Positions 53,478 through 61,825 of a stretch of 64,000 bases of DNA are shown here, in pieces. The translations under genes were made by a program, and so were the position numbers. This DNA comes from Stutzerimonas stutzeri (GTDB lineage: Bacteria; Pseudomonadota; Gammaproteobacteria; Pseudomonadales; Pseudomonadaceae). A model generated the notes under the pieces. It was not told the DNA's origin. It searched no databases and saw nothing but the letters and a program-made list of their open reading frames with translations. Numbering within the stretch: the stretch's first letter is position 1; each line of letters opens with the position of its first letter. The stretch spans positions 186,001 through 250,000 of the forward strand of contig NZ_PPXG01000004.1 of the NCBI RefSeq assembly GCF_002909485.1, written 5' to 3'.

Positions 53478-54628
53478 GATTTGGCTCCACAGAGAGACGC
53501 GCTGACTGGTGCTGAAACCAGCAGCCAGCGCAGTACGCAGGCGGTGAGAACGAGGCCGAGGGCGGACAGGAAGAACGGCGCGGCGAGGCCGGCATCACGC
53601 ACCACCAATCCGGCGAGCCACGACGCGGCGAGCACTCCGAGGTTCTGGAAGATGTTGATCAGGCTGTAGTCGCGGCCGTAGTGCTCCGGCCGGCTGAGGG
53701 CGAACAGTCGTGCATCCAGCGCGACGGTGAGCTGATACAGCGCCCAGCCGAACAGCACGCGCCCGGCCAGTACCAGCGGCATCTGCTCGATACCCTGCAG
53801 CGCCAGCCCGGACGCGCCCAGCAGCAGCCAGGCGGTCAGGTGCTGCCCGGCGTGGTAATGCAGGGCGAGGGCGAGCAGCGCCAGCATGCCGGGAATGGCG
53901 TAGACCAGGCCGGTGATCCAGCTGGCCTGGGGCCCACCGAGCTGCTCCCAGTACACCGTGAAGAACGGCCGCGCCAGGTAGATGCAGAAGTAGAACGCCA
54001 GCATCAGCAGGCACAGCCGGGCAATGGCCAGGTGCTCCTCCCGCGGCCGCGGTGGCGTGCCTGCATCGACCCGGGTCGGTTGCGGCGCATGGCGCAACAA
54101 GAGCAGGCTGACAGCCATCTGCACGAAGTCCATCAGGCCCATCAGCACGAACATGCGCGCCGGGCTGAGGTAATGCAGCACCCCGCCACCCAGCGTCGCG
54201 CCGGCAATCGCACCCAGATGCACCACCACCGAGAGCAGGCCTATGGTGCGCACCTGCTGGTCGGCGCCCACCAGGCCCATCACGTAGGGATACATCAGCA
54301 GGTAGCTGGCCTTGAAGGCGATCATCGTCAGCGACACCGGCCAGAACAGCCATTGTTGCTCGATCGCCGCGCAGGCCAGCGCCAGCAGCCCGGCTATCAA
54401 CTGGCCGAAGATCAGCAGGCGCAGCGGATGCGCATGCCTGGACAGGCGCACCCACAGCGGCAGGGTGAGCATCGCCACCAGGCACACCGCGGCCAGGTAC
54501 AGCCCGACCTGCTCGCTGCGCAACTCGCCGAAGCGTTCGGTGAAGTACTGCGGATAGAACGGCATCAGCAGGCTGTCGCCGAGCACCGCCAGCAGCGTCA
54601 TGCCGATCAGCGCGCGACGCAGCGTCAT
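53474..54628 (-). CDS. MFS transporter, probable siderophore exporter
   Basis: 384 aa with about 12 hydrophobic helices. ALIGMTLLAVLGDSLLMPFYPQYF opens TM1, and the loop 2-3 motif resembles G-x-L-x-x-R (LPLWVRLSRHAHPLRL). It sits between the hydroxylase and acyltransferase genes, coupled at both ends by 4-bp overlaps, so export of the siderophore or an intermediate is the best inference. The substrate is not shown by sequence. Confidence 0.8.
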   Translation of the reverse strand: MTLRRALIGMTLLAVLGDSLLMPFYPQYFTERFGELRSEQVGLYLAAVCLVAMLTLPLWVRLSRHAHPLRLLIFGQLIAGLLALACAAIEQQWLFWPVSLTMIAFKASYLLMYPYVMGLVGADQQVRTIGLLSVVVHLGAIAGATLGGGVLHYLSPARMFVLMGLMDFVQMAVSLLLLRHAPQPTRVDAGTPPRPREEHLAIARLCLLMLAFYFCIYLARPFFTVYWEQLGGPQASWITGLVYAIPGMLALLALALHYHAGQHLTAWLLLGASGLALQGIEQMPLVLAGRVLFGWALYQLTVALDARLFALSRPEHYGRDYSLINIFQNLGVLAASWLAGLVVRDAGLAAPFFLSALGLVLTACVLRWLLVSAPVSASLCGAKS

Positions 54629-55944
54629 CGCGCCGCCACCGCGCCCTGCGGTGCCAGCGATCGCGGCAGGCTGAACTGCTGGAAGGCGATCTTCGTCTCC
54701 ACCGCGTAGTGCTCGCGCCCGCAGATCTCGCGCAGGATTGAGGCGTTGCGGTAGCAGCCCATGCCGAGATCCGGCGTGACCAGACCGTGATCGACGAGCC
54801 CGGCGTTCTGAACGAAGACCTCGCCGCCGTTGCGGTCGATGCTGTAGTTGCGCGCCACGGCAAAGCGCTCCGGCGCCTGCCAGGCGATGCGCTCGGCTAT
54901 CGGCTGGATGCAGCGCGGCAGGCGGTACTGATACCCGCTGGCCATCACCAGTGCGTCGCAGCGGTGGCGATAGCTCTGCTCCAGTTCGTGCTGGAAGAAC
55001 TCCAGCTCCAGCGTGCCATCGCCCAGGCGCTGGCAGCGGCGCAGCTCGGCGTTGGTCAGCAGCTGAGTCGGTACCTCGCCCTTGAGGCTCTGGTTGTACA
55101 GCTCGTCGTAGATGGCGTTGATCAGCGTGGCGTTGATGCCCTTGTACAGGCCCTTCTGACTGTCGATGAGCTTTTCCCGGGTGCTGCGAGGCAGGCTATG
55201 GAAGTAGTCGATGTACTCCGGGCTGGTCATTTCCAGCGTCAGCTTGGTGTATTCCAGCGGGAAGAAGCGCGGCGCGCGGGTGATCCAGTTCAGCTGGTAG
55301 TCGTGGCGGTCGATTTCCTGCAACAGGTCGTAGTAGATCTCCGCCGCGCTCTGGCCGCTGCCGACCACGGTAATCGAGCGCTTGCCCTGCAGGCGCGGCT
55401 TGTCCTGCAGGTAGTTGCCGCTGTGGCTGACGTGCTCGGCCAGTGCCTCGCAACAGGGCGGCAGATGGGGCGTGGTGCCGGTGCCGAGCACCAGACGGCG
55501 GGTGAGGAACTCGAAGCCCTCGCCGCTACGCGTGTGCACGCCGCGCACCCGGTAGCAGCGGCGCTCGTCGAGGTAGTCGACGTGCTGGACGAAGTGCTCG
55601 AAGCGCAGGCTGTCGAGCTGCTCGACCACCCACTGGCAGTACTGGTTGTACTCGCGGCGCATCAGGAAGAAGTCTTCCTTGATGTAGAAGGCGTACAGCC
55701 GCCCGACCTGCTTGGCGTAGTTGAGAAAGCTGAAGCGACTGGTGGGGTCGGCCAGGGTCACCAGGTCGGCCATGAACGGCGTCTGCAGGGTGGCGCTGTC
55801 GAGCATCATGCCGGGATGCCAGTTGAAGCCCTCGGCGCGGTCGAGAAACAGGCAATCGAGCCCGTCGATGGGTTCGGCCAGGCAGGCCAAGCCGAGGTTG
55901 AACGGGCCAATGCCGATGCCAATGAAGTCATACATCTTGTTCAT
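54625..55944 (-). CDS. desB: Lysine/ornithine-type N-monooxygenase (DesB/AlcA-like)
   Basis: 439 aa flavoprotein. Start ATG at 55944 (MNKMYDFIGIGIGPFNLGLACL), the FAD-binding GxGxxN/G pattern; NADPH motif VVGSGQSAAEIYYDL (about 200); C-terminal ATGxxY-like MASGYQYRLP. These are the SidA/IucD/PvdA family features that hydroxylate a primary amine. In this operon the amine is expected to be cadaverine or putrescine, since a decarboxylase gene lies directly upstream (11 bp gap). Open frame beyond the ATG is a run-on in another gene's sequence. Confidence 0.9.
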   Translation of the reverse strand: MNKMYDFIGIGIGPFNLGLACLAEPIDGLDCLFLDRAEGFNWHPGMMLDSATLQTPFMADLVTLADPTSRFSFLNYAKQVGRLYAFYIKEDFFLMRREYNQYCQWVVEQLDSLRFEHFVQHVDYLDERRCYRVRGVHTRSGEGFEFLTRRLVLGTGTTPHLPPCCEALAEHVSHSGNYLQDKPRLQGKRSITVVGSGQSAAEIYYDLLQEIDRHDYQLNWITRAPRFFPLEYTKLTLEMTSPEYIDYFHSLPRSTREKLIDSQKGLYKGINATLINAIYDELYNQSLKGEVPTQLLTNAELRRCQRLGDGTLELEFFQHELEQSYRHRCDALVMASGYQYRLPRCIQPIAERIAWQAPERFAVARNYSIDRNGGEVFVQNAGLVDHGLVTPDLGMGCYRNASILREICGREHYAVETKIAFQQFSLPRSLAPQGAVAAR

Positions 55945-55955
55945 GTGCGATCTCC

Positions 55956-57479
55956 TTACTGGTTGGCGGCGGTGGGTAGGCCGTCGAGCAGGCGAGTGCC
56001 GTGGCCGCGAATCAGCTCGACGATGGTGCGCAGGTCGTCCAGCGTGGTTTCCGGGTTGAGCAGGGTGAACTTGAGGTACTGCCGGCCCTTGACCACGGTG
56101 GCGGCGATGACCGCCGCGCCGGAGCGGAAGATCGCCTTGCGGATTTCGCGGTTGATCTCGTCCAGGCGCTCGTCGGCCACACCTGGGGCGACGAAACGGA
56201 ACACCAGCGTGCTCAGGCGCGGGGCGAAGACCTCGAAGGCCGGGTCCTCGGCGAGCAGACGATGGGTGTCGGCAGCGCGGTCGATGACCTCCTCGAACAT
56301 CGCGCCGATGTGTTCGGCGCCGAGGATGCGCAGGGTCAGCCAGAGTTTCAGCGCGTCGAAGCGGCGGGTGGTCTGGATGCTCTTGTTGACCAGGTTCGGC
56401 GTGCCCTCGCGGGTCTGGCTGCGCGGATTGAGGTAGTCGGCGTGGTGGGTGATGTAGCTCAGGTGCTGACGCTGGCGGACGAAGAAGCCGCTGCAGCTGA
56501 CCGGCTGAAAGAACGACTTGTGATAGTCGACGGTGACCGAGTCGGCGTGCTCGATGCCGGCCAGCCAGTCGCGGTAGCGCAGTGCGACCAGCAGGCCGCC
56601 ACCGTAGGCGGCATCCACATGCAGCCAGACGCCATAGTGCTGGCAAAGCGCGGCGATCTCCGGCAGCGGGTCGATGCTGCCGAAGTCGGTGGTGCCGGCG
56701 GTGGCGACCACGGCCATGGGCAGCTCGCCCAGGCGCTGACAGTCCGCCAGGGCCTGGGCCAGCGCCGCTACGCTCATGCACTGGGCGCTGTCGGTTTCGA
56801 TGCTGCGTACCGCGTCGTAGCCCAGACCCAGCAGCGCGGCGGATTTCTGCACGCTGAAGTGGCTGGCGCGGGAGGCGAAGATGCGCAGCCCGGCGGCCTC
56901 GGCCGGGAGACCATGACGCAGGTTGCCGCCGTGACCGGGCAAACGGTTGCAGACGTGCTCTCGGGCCAGCAGCAGCCCCATCAGGTTGGACTGGGTGCCG
57001 CCGCTGGTGAACACGCCGTCGGCCTGGCTGCCAAGGCCGATGCGCGTGCAGGTCCAGTCGATCAGGCGTTGTTCGATCAGCGTCCCGCCGGCGCTCTGGT
57101 CCCAGGTGTCCAGCGACGAATTGAGCGACGACACCAGCACTTCGGCGAGCAGCGCCGGCAACACCACCGGGCAGTTGAGGTGGGCGACGTAGCGCGGATG
57201 GTGGAAGTACACCGCGTCGCGCAGATAAAGCTGATCCAGTTCGCGCAGCGCGGCGCCGGCATCGCCCAGTGGGCGCTCCAGATCGACGCGTTCGAAATCG
57301 GCGGCCAGTTCCTGCGGAAGGATGCCGCTGAACGGCTGCTGCTGGCGCTGCAGACACTGCTGCACCAAGTTCAGCCCCTGCTGCATGAGCTGGCGGTAGT
57401 CATCGTGATTGCTGCGGGTGAACAGCCCGTTGCTGACGGGGCCGGGGGCGAAGGGCACTACGGTACTGGACGTGGTCAT
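55956..57479 (-). CDS. desA: PLP-dependent group II decarboxylase (DesA-like, probably L-lysine)
   Basis: 507 aa from the ATG at 57479, with GAGGAATGTGC upstream; an ATG two codons earlier is possible. Group II PLP decarboxylase features: DQSAGGTLIEQRLIDW, GVFTSGGTQSNLMGLL, VDAAYGGG (Asp), and the Schiff-base Lys in VDYHKSFFQP. In siderophore clusters this enzyme makes cadaverine from lysine (DesA) or diaminopropane/putrescine. It is the first gene of the siderophore operon, behind a Fur-like box. There is no aminotransferase of the rhizobactin type here, which supports a desferrioxamine-like route. Confidence 0.85.
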   Translation of the reverse strand: MTTSSTVVPFAPGPVSNGLFTRSNHDDYRQLMQQGLNLVQQCLQRQQQPFSGILPQELAADFERVDLERPLGDAGAALRELDQLYLRDAVYFHHPRYVAHLNCPVVLPALLAEVLVSSLNSSLDTWDQSAGGTLIEQRLIDWTCTRIGLGSQADGVFTSGGTQSNLMGLLLAREHVCNRLPGHGGNLRHGLPAEAAGLRIFASRASHFSVQKSAALLGLGYDAVRSIETDSAQCMSVAALAQALADCQRLGELPMAVVATAGTTDFGSIDPLPEIAALCQHYGVWLHVDAAYGGGLLVALRYRDWLAGIEHADSVTVDYHKSFFQPVSCSGFFVRQRQHLSYITHHADYLNPRSQTREGTPNLVNKSIQTTRRFDALKLWLTLRILGAEHIGAMFEEVIDRAADTHRLLAEDPAFEVFAPRLSTLVFRFVAPGVADERLDEINREIRKAIFRSGAAVIAATVVKGRQYLKFTLLNPETTLDDLRTIVELIRGHGTRLLDGLPTAANQ

Positions 57480-57596
57480 GCACATTCCTCGGGCCGAGCG
57501 CGGCCGCGACCCGGAGCGGGCCGTTTTCGCGGCTTCGGTGGTTTCTTGTCTGGCGGCTGGACCGCACGAAAGCATCTGCGAGGATGCTGGTTAGTC

Positions 57597-57615
57597 GAGA
57601 ATAAATCTCAATTGC
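57597..57615 (-). promoter_or_regulatory. Putative Fur box upstream of the siderophore operon
   Basis: Minus strand GCAATTGAGATTTATTCTC resembles Pseudomonas Fur sites (GCAAATGATAATNATTCTC). It lies about 118 bp upstream of the decarboxylase start and in the common promoter region of the operon. Several mismatches to the consensus lower confidence. Confidence 0.5.
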
Positions 57616-57675
57616 GCAAGGGCACAGGCAAGACGAATTAGCGCGGAAAAACCATTACGGCGTCGAAGAAAAAAG

Positions 57676-58173
57676 TTACGGCCGCTCCAGCCGCTGGCGC
57701 GCCTTGGCCAGCTGGGCGATCACGGTATTCACCGAGATGCCAAGGCGTCCGGCTATCTCGGCCTGGCTGAGACCTTCCAGCCGGGCCAGTTCGAACACCT
57801 CGCGGCAACGCGGCGGCAGGTCATCGAGCTGGCGCAGCACGCATTGCAACGCGCAGTGGTTTTCAACCAGAGCGCAGGGATCGGCCTGCACGGCTTCGAT
57901 CAGTTCCAGCGGTGCCTCGTCGCTGACACCGACAAGCGCGCGATGGCGCAGGGCATCACGCAAGAGGTTGGTGGCGATGCGAAAGAGATAGGCCTTGGGA
58001 TTGTCGAGACGTTGCTCGGGCATGACCTGGGCGAGCTTCAGCCAGGCATCCTGCGCCAGGTCCTCGGCCAGCGCGCGGCGGCCGCCGAGGCGCGTGAGAT
58101 GGGCGACCAGTTGCTGCCGATGATGGACGTAACACTGCAGGCAGGAATCGGAAATCTTGTTGTTGTCGCGCAT
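57676..58173 (-). CDS. FecI-like ECF sigma factor
   Basis: 165 aa. Sigma region 2: ALAEDLAQDAWLKLAQ and NPKAYLFRIATNLLRDALRHR; region 4: LDDLPPRCREVFELARLEGLSQAEIAGRLGISVNTVIAQLAKARQRL. This is an iron-starvation-type sigma factor. Usually a fecR anti-sigma gene and a TonB receptor follow; neither is visible here, so it is an orphan in the window. Placed next to the siderophore operon on the same strand with a palindromic box upstream. Control of siderophore or uptake genes is inferred. Confidence 0.9.
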   Translation of the reverse strand: MRDNNKISDSCLQCYVHHRQQLVAHLTRLGGRRALAEDLAQDAWLKLAQVMPEQRLDNPKAYLFRIATNLLRDALRHRALVGVSDEAPLELIEAVQADPCALVENHCALQCVLRQLDDLPPRCREVFELARLEGLSQAEIAGRLGISVNTVIAQLAKARQRLERP

Positions 58174-58211
58174 GGGAGCGTGCCACCGAGAGGGGCAACG
58201 AAACTATCCCA

Positions 58212-58230
58212 GATGCGAACTGTTCGCAAT
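58212..58230. promoter_or_regulatory. Palindrome upstream of the FecI-like sigma gene, Fur-like
   Basis: TGCGAA-CTG-TTCGCA (58214-58228) is a perfect inverted repeat 41 bp upstream of the sigma start. Iron-starvation sigma genes of Pseudomonas often carry similar AATGCGAA-N-TTCGCATT Fur sites, so Fur repression is likely. Confidence 0.5.
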
Positions 58231-58262
58231 TGCAGGCTTAATGCTGGCACGCCGGTCGGTGC

Positions 58263-60653
58263 TTATCCGTCCAGCGGCAGCTGCAGGTTGATCGGTCGGC
58301 CATTCTGCTGCAGGCGGCACTGCGCGGCCGGCTGCGGCCGTGCGTAGTGGAATCCCTGCAAGCTGGGGCAGCCGTTGAGGCGCAGGAACGCCGCCTGGCG
58401 TTCGTTCTCCACGCCTTCGGCGACCACGTGCAGGCCGAGGTGGCTGGCCATGGTGAGGATGCCGCGCACCAGCGCGACCGACTGTTCGCTATCCGGCAGT
58501 CCGCTGACGAACTCGCGGTCGATCTTGATGCCATCGAAGCGGAAGCGCTGCAGGTAGGTCAGCGAGGCATAGCCGGTGCCGAAGTCGTCGAGCAGCAGCG
58601 GCAGCCCGGCAGCCTTCAGGCGGGTAAGCGTTTGCTGAACGTGCTCGTCGGCTTCGAGTAGCGCGCTTTCGGTGATCTCCAGCTCCAGCATGTTCGCCGA
58701 GGCGCCTTCTTCTTCGAGAATCTCCAGCAGGCTGCCAGCCAGATCGGCCTGCTTGAAATCCAGCGGCGAGAGGTTGACCGCGATGCGCAGCGAGTAGCCC
58801 TGGGCATGCCAGCGACAGGCCTGGCGGCAGGCTTCACGGAACACCCAGCGCGTCGCCTCTATGATCATGCCGCTATCCTCCAGCACCGGGATGAACTCGC
58901 TCGGTGGCACCAGGCCGCGTTCGGGCGAGTCCCAGCGCAGCAGGGCCTCCATGACTTCCGGTTCGCCCTGGGAGTTCACCTGGGCTTGGTAGTGCAGGAC
59001 GAATTCCTCACGGTCCAACGCGCGGCGTAGCGCTTGTTCCAGCACCCTGCGGCTAGCGGCAGCCTGGCTAAGCGCTTCGTTGTAGACCACTGTGCAATTG
59101 CGGCCGGCGTCCTTGGCTGCATACAGCGCCAGGTCCAATTGCTTGAGGAGGTCAGTGGCGCTGTGCCTGTCGTTGCTGACGGTTATTCCGATGCTGGGGC
59201 TGACGAAACATTCGTATTGGCCAATGCGCACCGGTGCCTGGAAACCGTCGATGATGCGTCGTGCCAGCTCTTCGGCGCTGGCGATGTCATTGCCATCGAG
59301 CAGCAGCATGAACTCGTCACCGCCGGTTCGCGACAGCAGCGCATGCTCGGGCATCAGTTGGCCGAGGCGATCGCCAATCTGTACCAGCAGCTTGTCGCCG
59401 ACTTCATGACCGAGGCTGTCGTTGATGCGTTTGAAGTGATCGAGATCGAGATAGAGCATGCTCACGGGCAGCCGCGCAGCTAACAATTGCTCCAGCCGCT
59501 GCAACAGGTAGTTGCGATTAGCCAATTGCGTAAGCGGGTCGAAGTGGGCGAGAAAGCGCAGCCGCTGCTCGGCACGTAGCCGGTCGCTGATGTCGCGCAA
59601 CAGCACCAGGAAGTGTCTTTCTCCGTGGCGTTGAAAAGGCGTGCAGCTGATCTCCAGCGGCACTTCCTGATCGTTGCGGCGCCCGGTCAGCTCGAGTGCA
59701 GTATTGGGCGGTGTGCTGAGCACGCGGGCGGTGGCGTCGCTCTCTATCAGGCGGTCACTTGGCAGGTTGCCCCGAAGTTCGTCGGGGTTGCAGCCGAACA
59801 AGGCCGCTGCCGCCGGGTTGGCTTGCAGCACGCGAAGTTCGCTATCGACAACCAGCATGCCGATCGGCGCCGTGTCGACCAGGTCGCGAAACAACCGCTC
59901 GCTTTCGGTGACGGCCAGTTGGCGCTCATGCAGCTGGCTCATCATCCGAGTCAGCGTCCTGGCCAGCCGGCCGATCTCATCGCGTCCGCCGACGTCAAGG
60001 CTTTGCGGTTGCTGATCAATGGCGAACTGGCGCGCCGCCTCGTCGATACGGGCTAGGCGTCGTGTCAGCAGGCGGCCGTAAAGCCGGTTAAGGATCAGTC
60101 CGAGCAGTAACAGAAGAGTCAGTGTCTGGGCCAGATAGAACCAGGCGTCACGTTTGGTCTGCGCGAGCATCGGCGTGAAGTCGTATTCGGCCAGCAGCGC
60201 TTCGCGCACCGGCGTGCCGTTCTGCGCGACGCGGTCCAGTGGGTAGATCGCCAGCTGTCGCGCGCCTTCGCCGGCCCAGGCGGGACGACCGCTGTCGACA
60301 TGGGACTTGAGCGCGGCGGCGTCGATCAGCTCCAGGCGCTCGGCGGTCAGGCCCAGCCGGGTGGTGGCGATTATCTGCAGGTCAGGGCCGATCACCATCG
60401 CCCAGCGCACCCCCTCCAGGCTCGCCAGGTCGGCCAGCTCCGTCTCCAGCTCGGCGTTGCGCCCCAGCCGGCGATGGTCGCTCAGGCTGCTCTGCAGCAG
60501 GGCGAGGTGCTGTGCAGTGTGGTCGCGCCAGTCGGTAAGCGTTTCCTCGATGCGCGTCGGCAGGTGCCAGGTGGTCAAGAGCACCGTGAACATCAGGCCG
60601 AAGATGCCCAGCAGCAGGGGCAGCGATTTTCGCAGCGACAGTCTTGTCAGCAT
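58263..60653 (-). CDS. Membrane GGDEF/EAL protein with PAS and HAMP domains
   Basis: 796 aa. TM1 near residues 12-32, a periplasmic region, TM2 (about 170-190), HAMP (RLARIDEAARQFAID...GRDEIGRLARTL), PAS (LFRDLVDTAPIGMLVVDSELRVLQANPAA), GGDEF domain with SRTGGDEFMLLLDG, and EAL domain with EVMEALLRWDSP and DDFGTGYASLTYL. Both catalytic motifs look intact, so cyclase and phosphodiesterase activities of c-di-GMP metabolism are both possible. The start overlaps the stop of the upstream binding-lipoprotein gene by 7 bp, suggesting the lipoprotein feeds its periplasmic sensor. Confidence 0.9.
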   Translation of the reverse strand: MLTRLSLRKSLPLLLGIFGLMFTVLLTTWHLPTRIEETLTDWRDHTAQHLALLQSSLSDHRRLGRNAELETELADLASLEGVRWAMVIGPDLQIIATTRLGLTAERLELIDAAALKSHVDSGRPAWAGEGARQLAIYPLDRVAQNGTPVREALLAEYDFTPMLAQTKRDAWFYLAQTLTLLLLLGLILNRLYGRLLTRRLARIDEAARQFAIDQQPQSLDVGGRDEIGRLARTLTRMMSQLHERQLAVTESERLFRDLVDTAPIGMLVVDSELRVLQANPAAAALFGCNPDELRGNLPSDRLIESDATARVLSTPPNTALELTGRRNDQEVPLEISCTPFQRHGERHFLVLLRDISDRLRAEQRLRFLAHFDPLTQLANRNYLLQRLEQLLAARLPVSMLYLDLDHFKRINDSLGHEVGDKLLVQIGDRLGQLMPEHALLSRTGGDEFMLLLDGNDIASAEELARRIIDGFQAPVRIGQYECFVSPSIGITVSNDRHSATDLLKQLDLALYAAKDAGRNCTVVYNEALSQAAASRRVLEQALRRALDREEFVLHYQAQVNSQGEPEVMEALLRWDSPERGLVPPSEFIPVLEDSGMIIEATRWVFREACRQACRWHAQGYSLRIAVNLSPLDFKQADLAGSLLEILEEEGASANMLELEITESALLEADEHVQQTLTRLKAAGLPLLLDDFGTGYASLTYLQRFRFDGIKIDREFVSGLPDSEQSVALVRGILTMASHLGLHVVAEGVENERQAAFLRLNGCPSLQGFHYARPQPAAQCRLQQNGRPINLQLPLDG

Positions 60654-61579
60654 TCGAGCACCTCACAGCGGGGGGCCAGCCCCTCATGCCGGATGTTGTT
60701 CAGCAGTTGTCGTTCGCTCATGTACCGGCTCAGGCGCTTGATGCTGCGGCGCAGCTGGCCGTCATGGAGCCATTCGCGATTAACCGCAGGGTCGCCCATG
60801 AGCAGACCGTCGAGAGTGACCTGCAGCGCAGCGGGCGTCAGGCCCAGGCGTGCGAGCAGGCGCGGGTCGGTTTCGTTGCGATGATCCTGCCAGGCGCGCA
60901 GGGCGTCGAACCAGAGTGCCCTGAGACGCCTGCGCTGCTCGGGATTGACGCGCTGGCGGTCGACCACCAAGACGTCGACGATCTCGCCGGGCAGTTGGCG
61001 GCTGTCGAAGATGCGGCGCGCGCCGCTGGCCTCCAGCGCCGGCCCTTCCGAGGCGAAGGTGATGACCGCATCGACACGGCCGGCGGCATACGCCTCGACC
61101 TGCTCATGCACCGGCAGGCTGACCACCTCCAAGTCTGCAATGGTCAGCTGCGTCTGATCCAGCACACGGGAAAGGAAATAGGCACCAAGCGCAGTGTTCT
61201 CCACGCCGATTCGCTGGCCACGCAGGTCGTCGAGGGTGGCTATCGGCGCGCGGGCGAAGAGGACGTCCGCGCCGGCGGAGACGCTCGCGATCAGGACGAT
61301 CTCCAGATTCAGATCGGAGCTCGCCTGCAGCAGCAGCGTTTCGTCCAGGGTGAGCATGGCCGCATCTAGCATGCCGTTGCGGAAACCGCGCAATACGCCG
61401 GTGGTGGTTGGGTACTCAACCAGGCGAATGCCGCTTGGAGCCGTCCATCGAAATTCGTCTGCCAGATACAACGGTGCATAGCCAAGCCAGCGGTTACTGC
61501 CGACCCGGATATTGTCCGGGTCGGGCTGACAGCCGAGCAAGACGATGAACGTCATCAATAGTATTGAGCCCCGGACCAT
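60647..61579 (-). CDS. NMT1/SsuA-like substrate-binding lipoprotein
   Basis: 310 aa from the ATG at 61579. The lipobox ILLMTFIVLLGCQPDPDN gives Cys17 as lipidation site. The fold is type-2 periplasmic binding (RVGSNRWLGYAPLYLADEF...GVLRGFRNGMLDAAMLTLDE...GVENTALGAYFLSRVL). No ABC permease or ATPase is adjacent. Translational overlap with the GGDEF/EAL gene suggests a sensor role in c-di-GMP control rather than transport, as in other binding-protein/diguanylate-cyclase pairs. Confidence 0.85.
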   Translation of the reverse strand: MVRGSILLMTFIVLLGCQPDPDNIRVGSNRWLGYAPLYLADEFRWTAPSGIRLVEYPTTTGVLRGFRNGMLDAAMLTLDETLLLQASSDLNLEIVLIASVSAGADVLFARAPIATLDDLRGQRIGVENTALGAYFLSRVLDQTQLTIADLEVVSLPVHEQVEAYAAGRVDAVITFASEGPALEASGARRIFDSRQLPGEIVDVLVVDRQRVNPEQRRRLRALWFDALRAWQDHRNETDPRLLARLGLTPAALQVTLDGLLMGDPAVNREWLHDGQLRRSIKRLSRYMSERQLLNNIRHEGLAPRCEVLEC

Positions 61580-61825
61580 TCGATCACTCCGTGATACCTG
61601 AATGCCACCATAGCGAAACCGTACGGTCACGGGAATCCCTGCTAAAGCAGTGGGTATTCCCACCGAGTGCAGTAGAGACCTCGCCGTTGACGCGATGACC
61701 TGGGTTCGCAGTGCCTGCTGCGCGGGCGTGGCAGCTGAGCTGCGACAACGTGTCCGGCGGGCACAAGCGCGCGTCTGGTAGCTTCCAGAACAAGAACTTC
61801 GCGTAGGACGCGACGGAGCGGAAGC

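Noticed and set aside
54625..57357. 910-codon frame suggesting a decarboxylase-hydroxylase fusion
   Set aside because: Upstream of 55944 it reads an off-frame of the decarboxylase gene; the hydroxylase begins at its own ATG at 55944.
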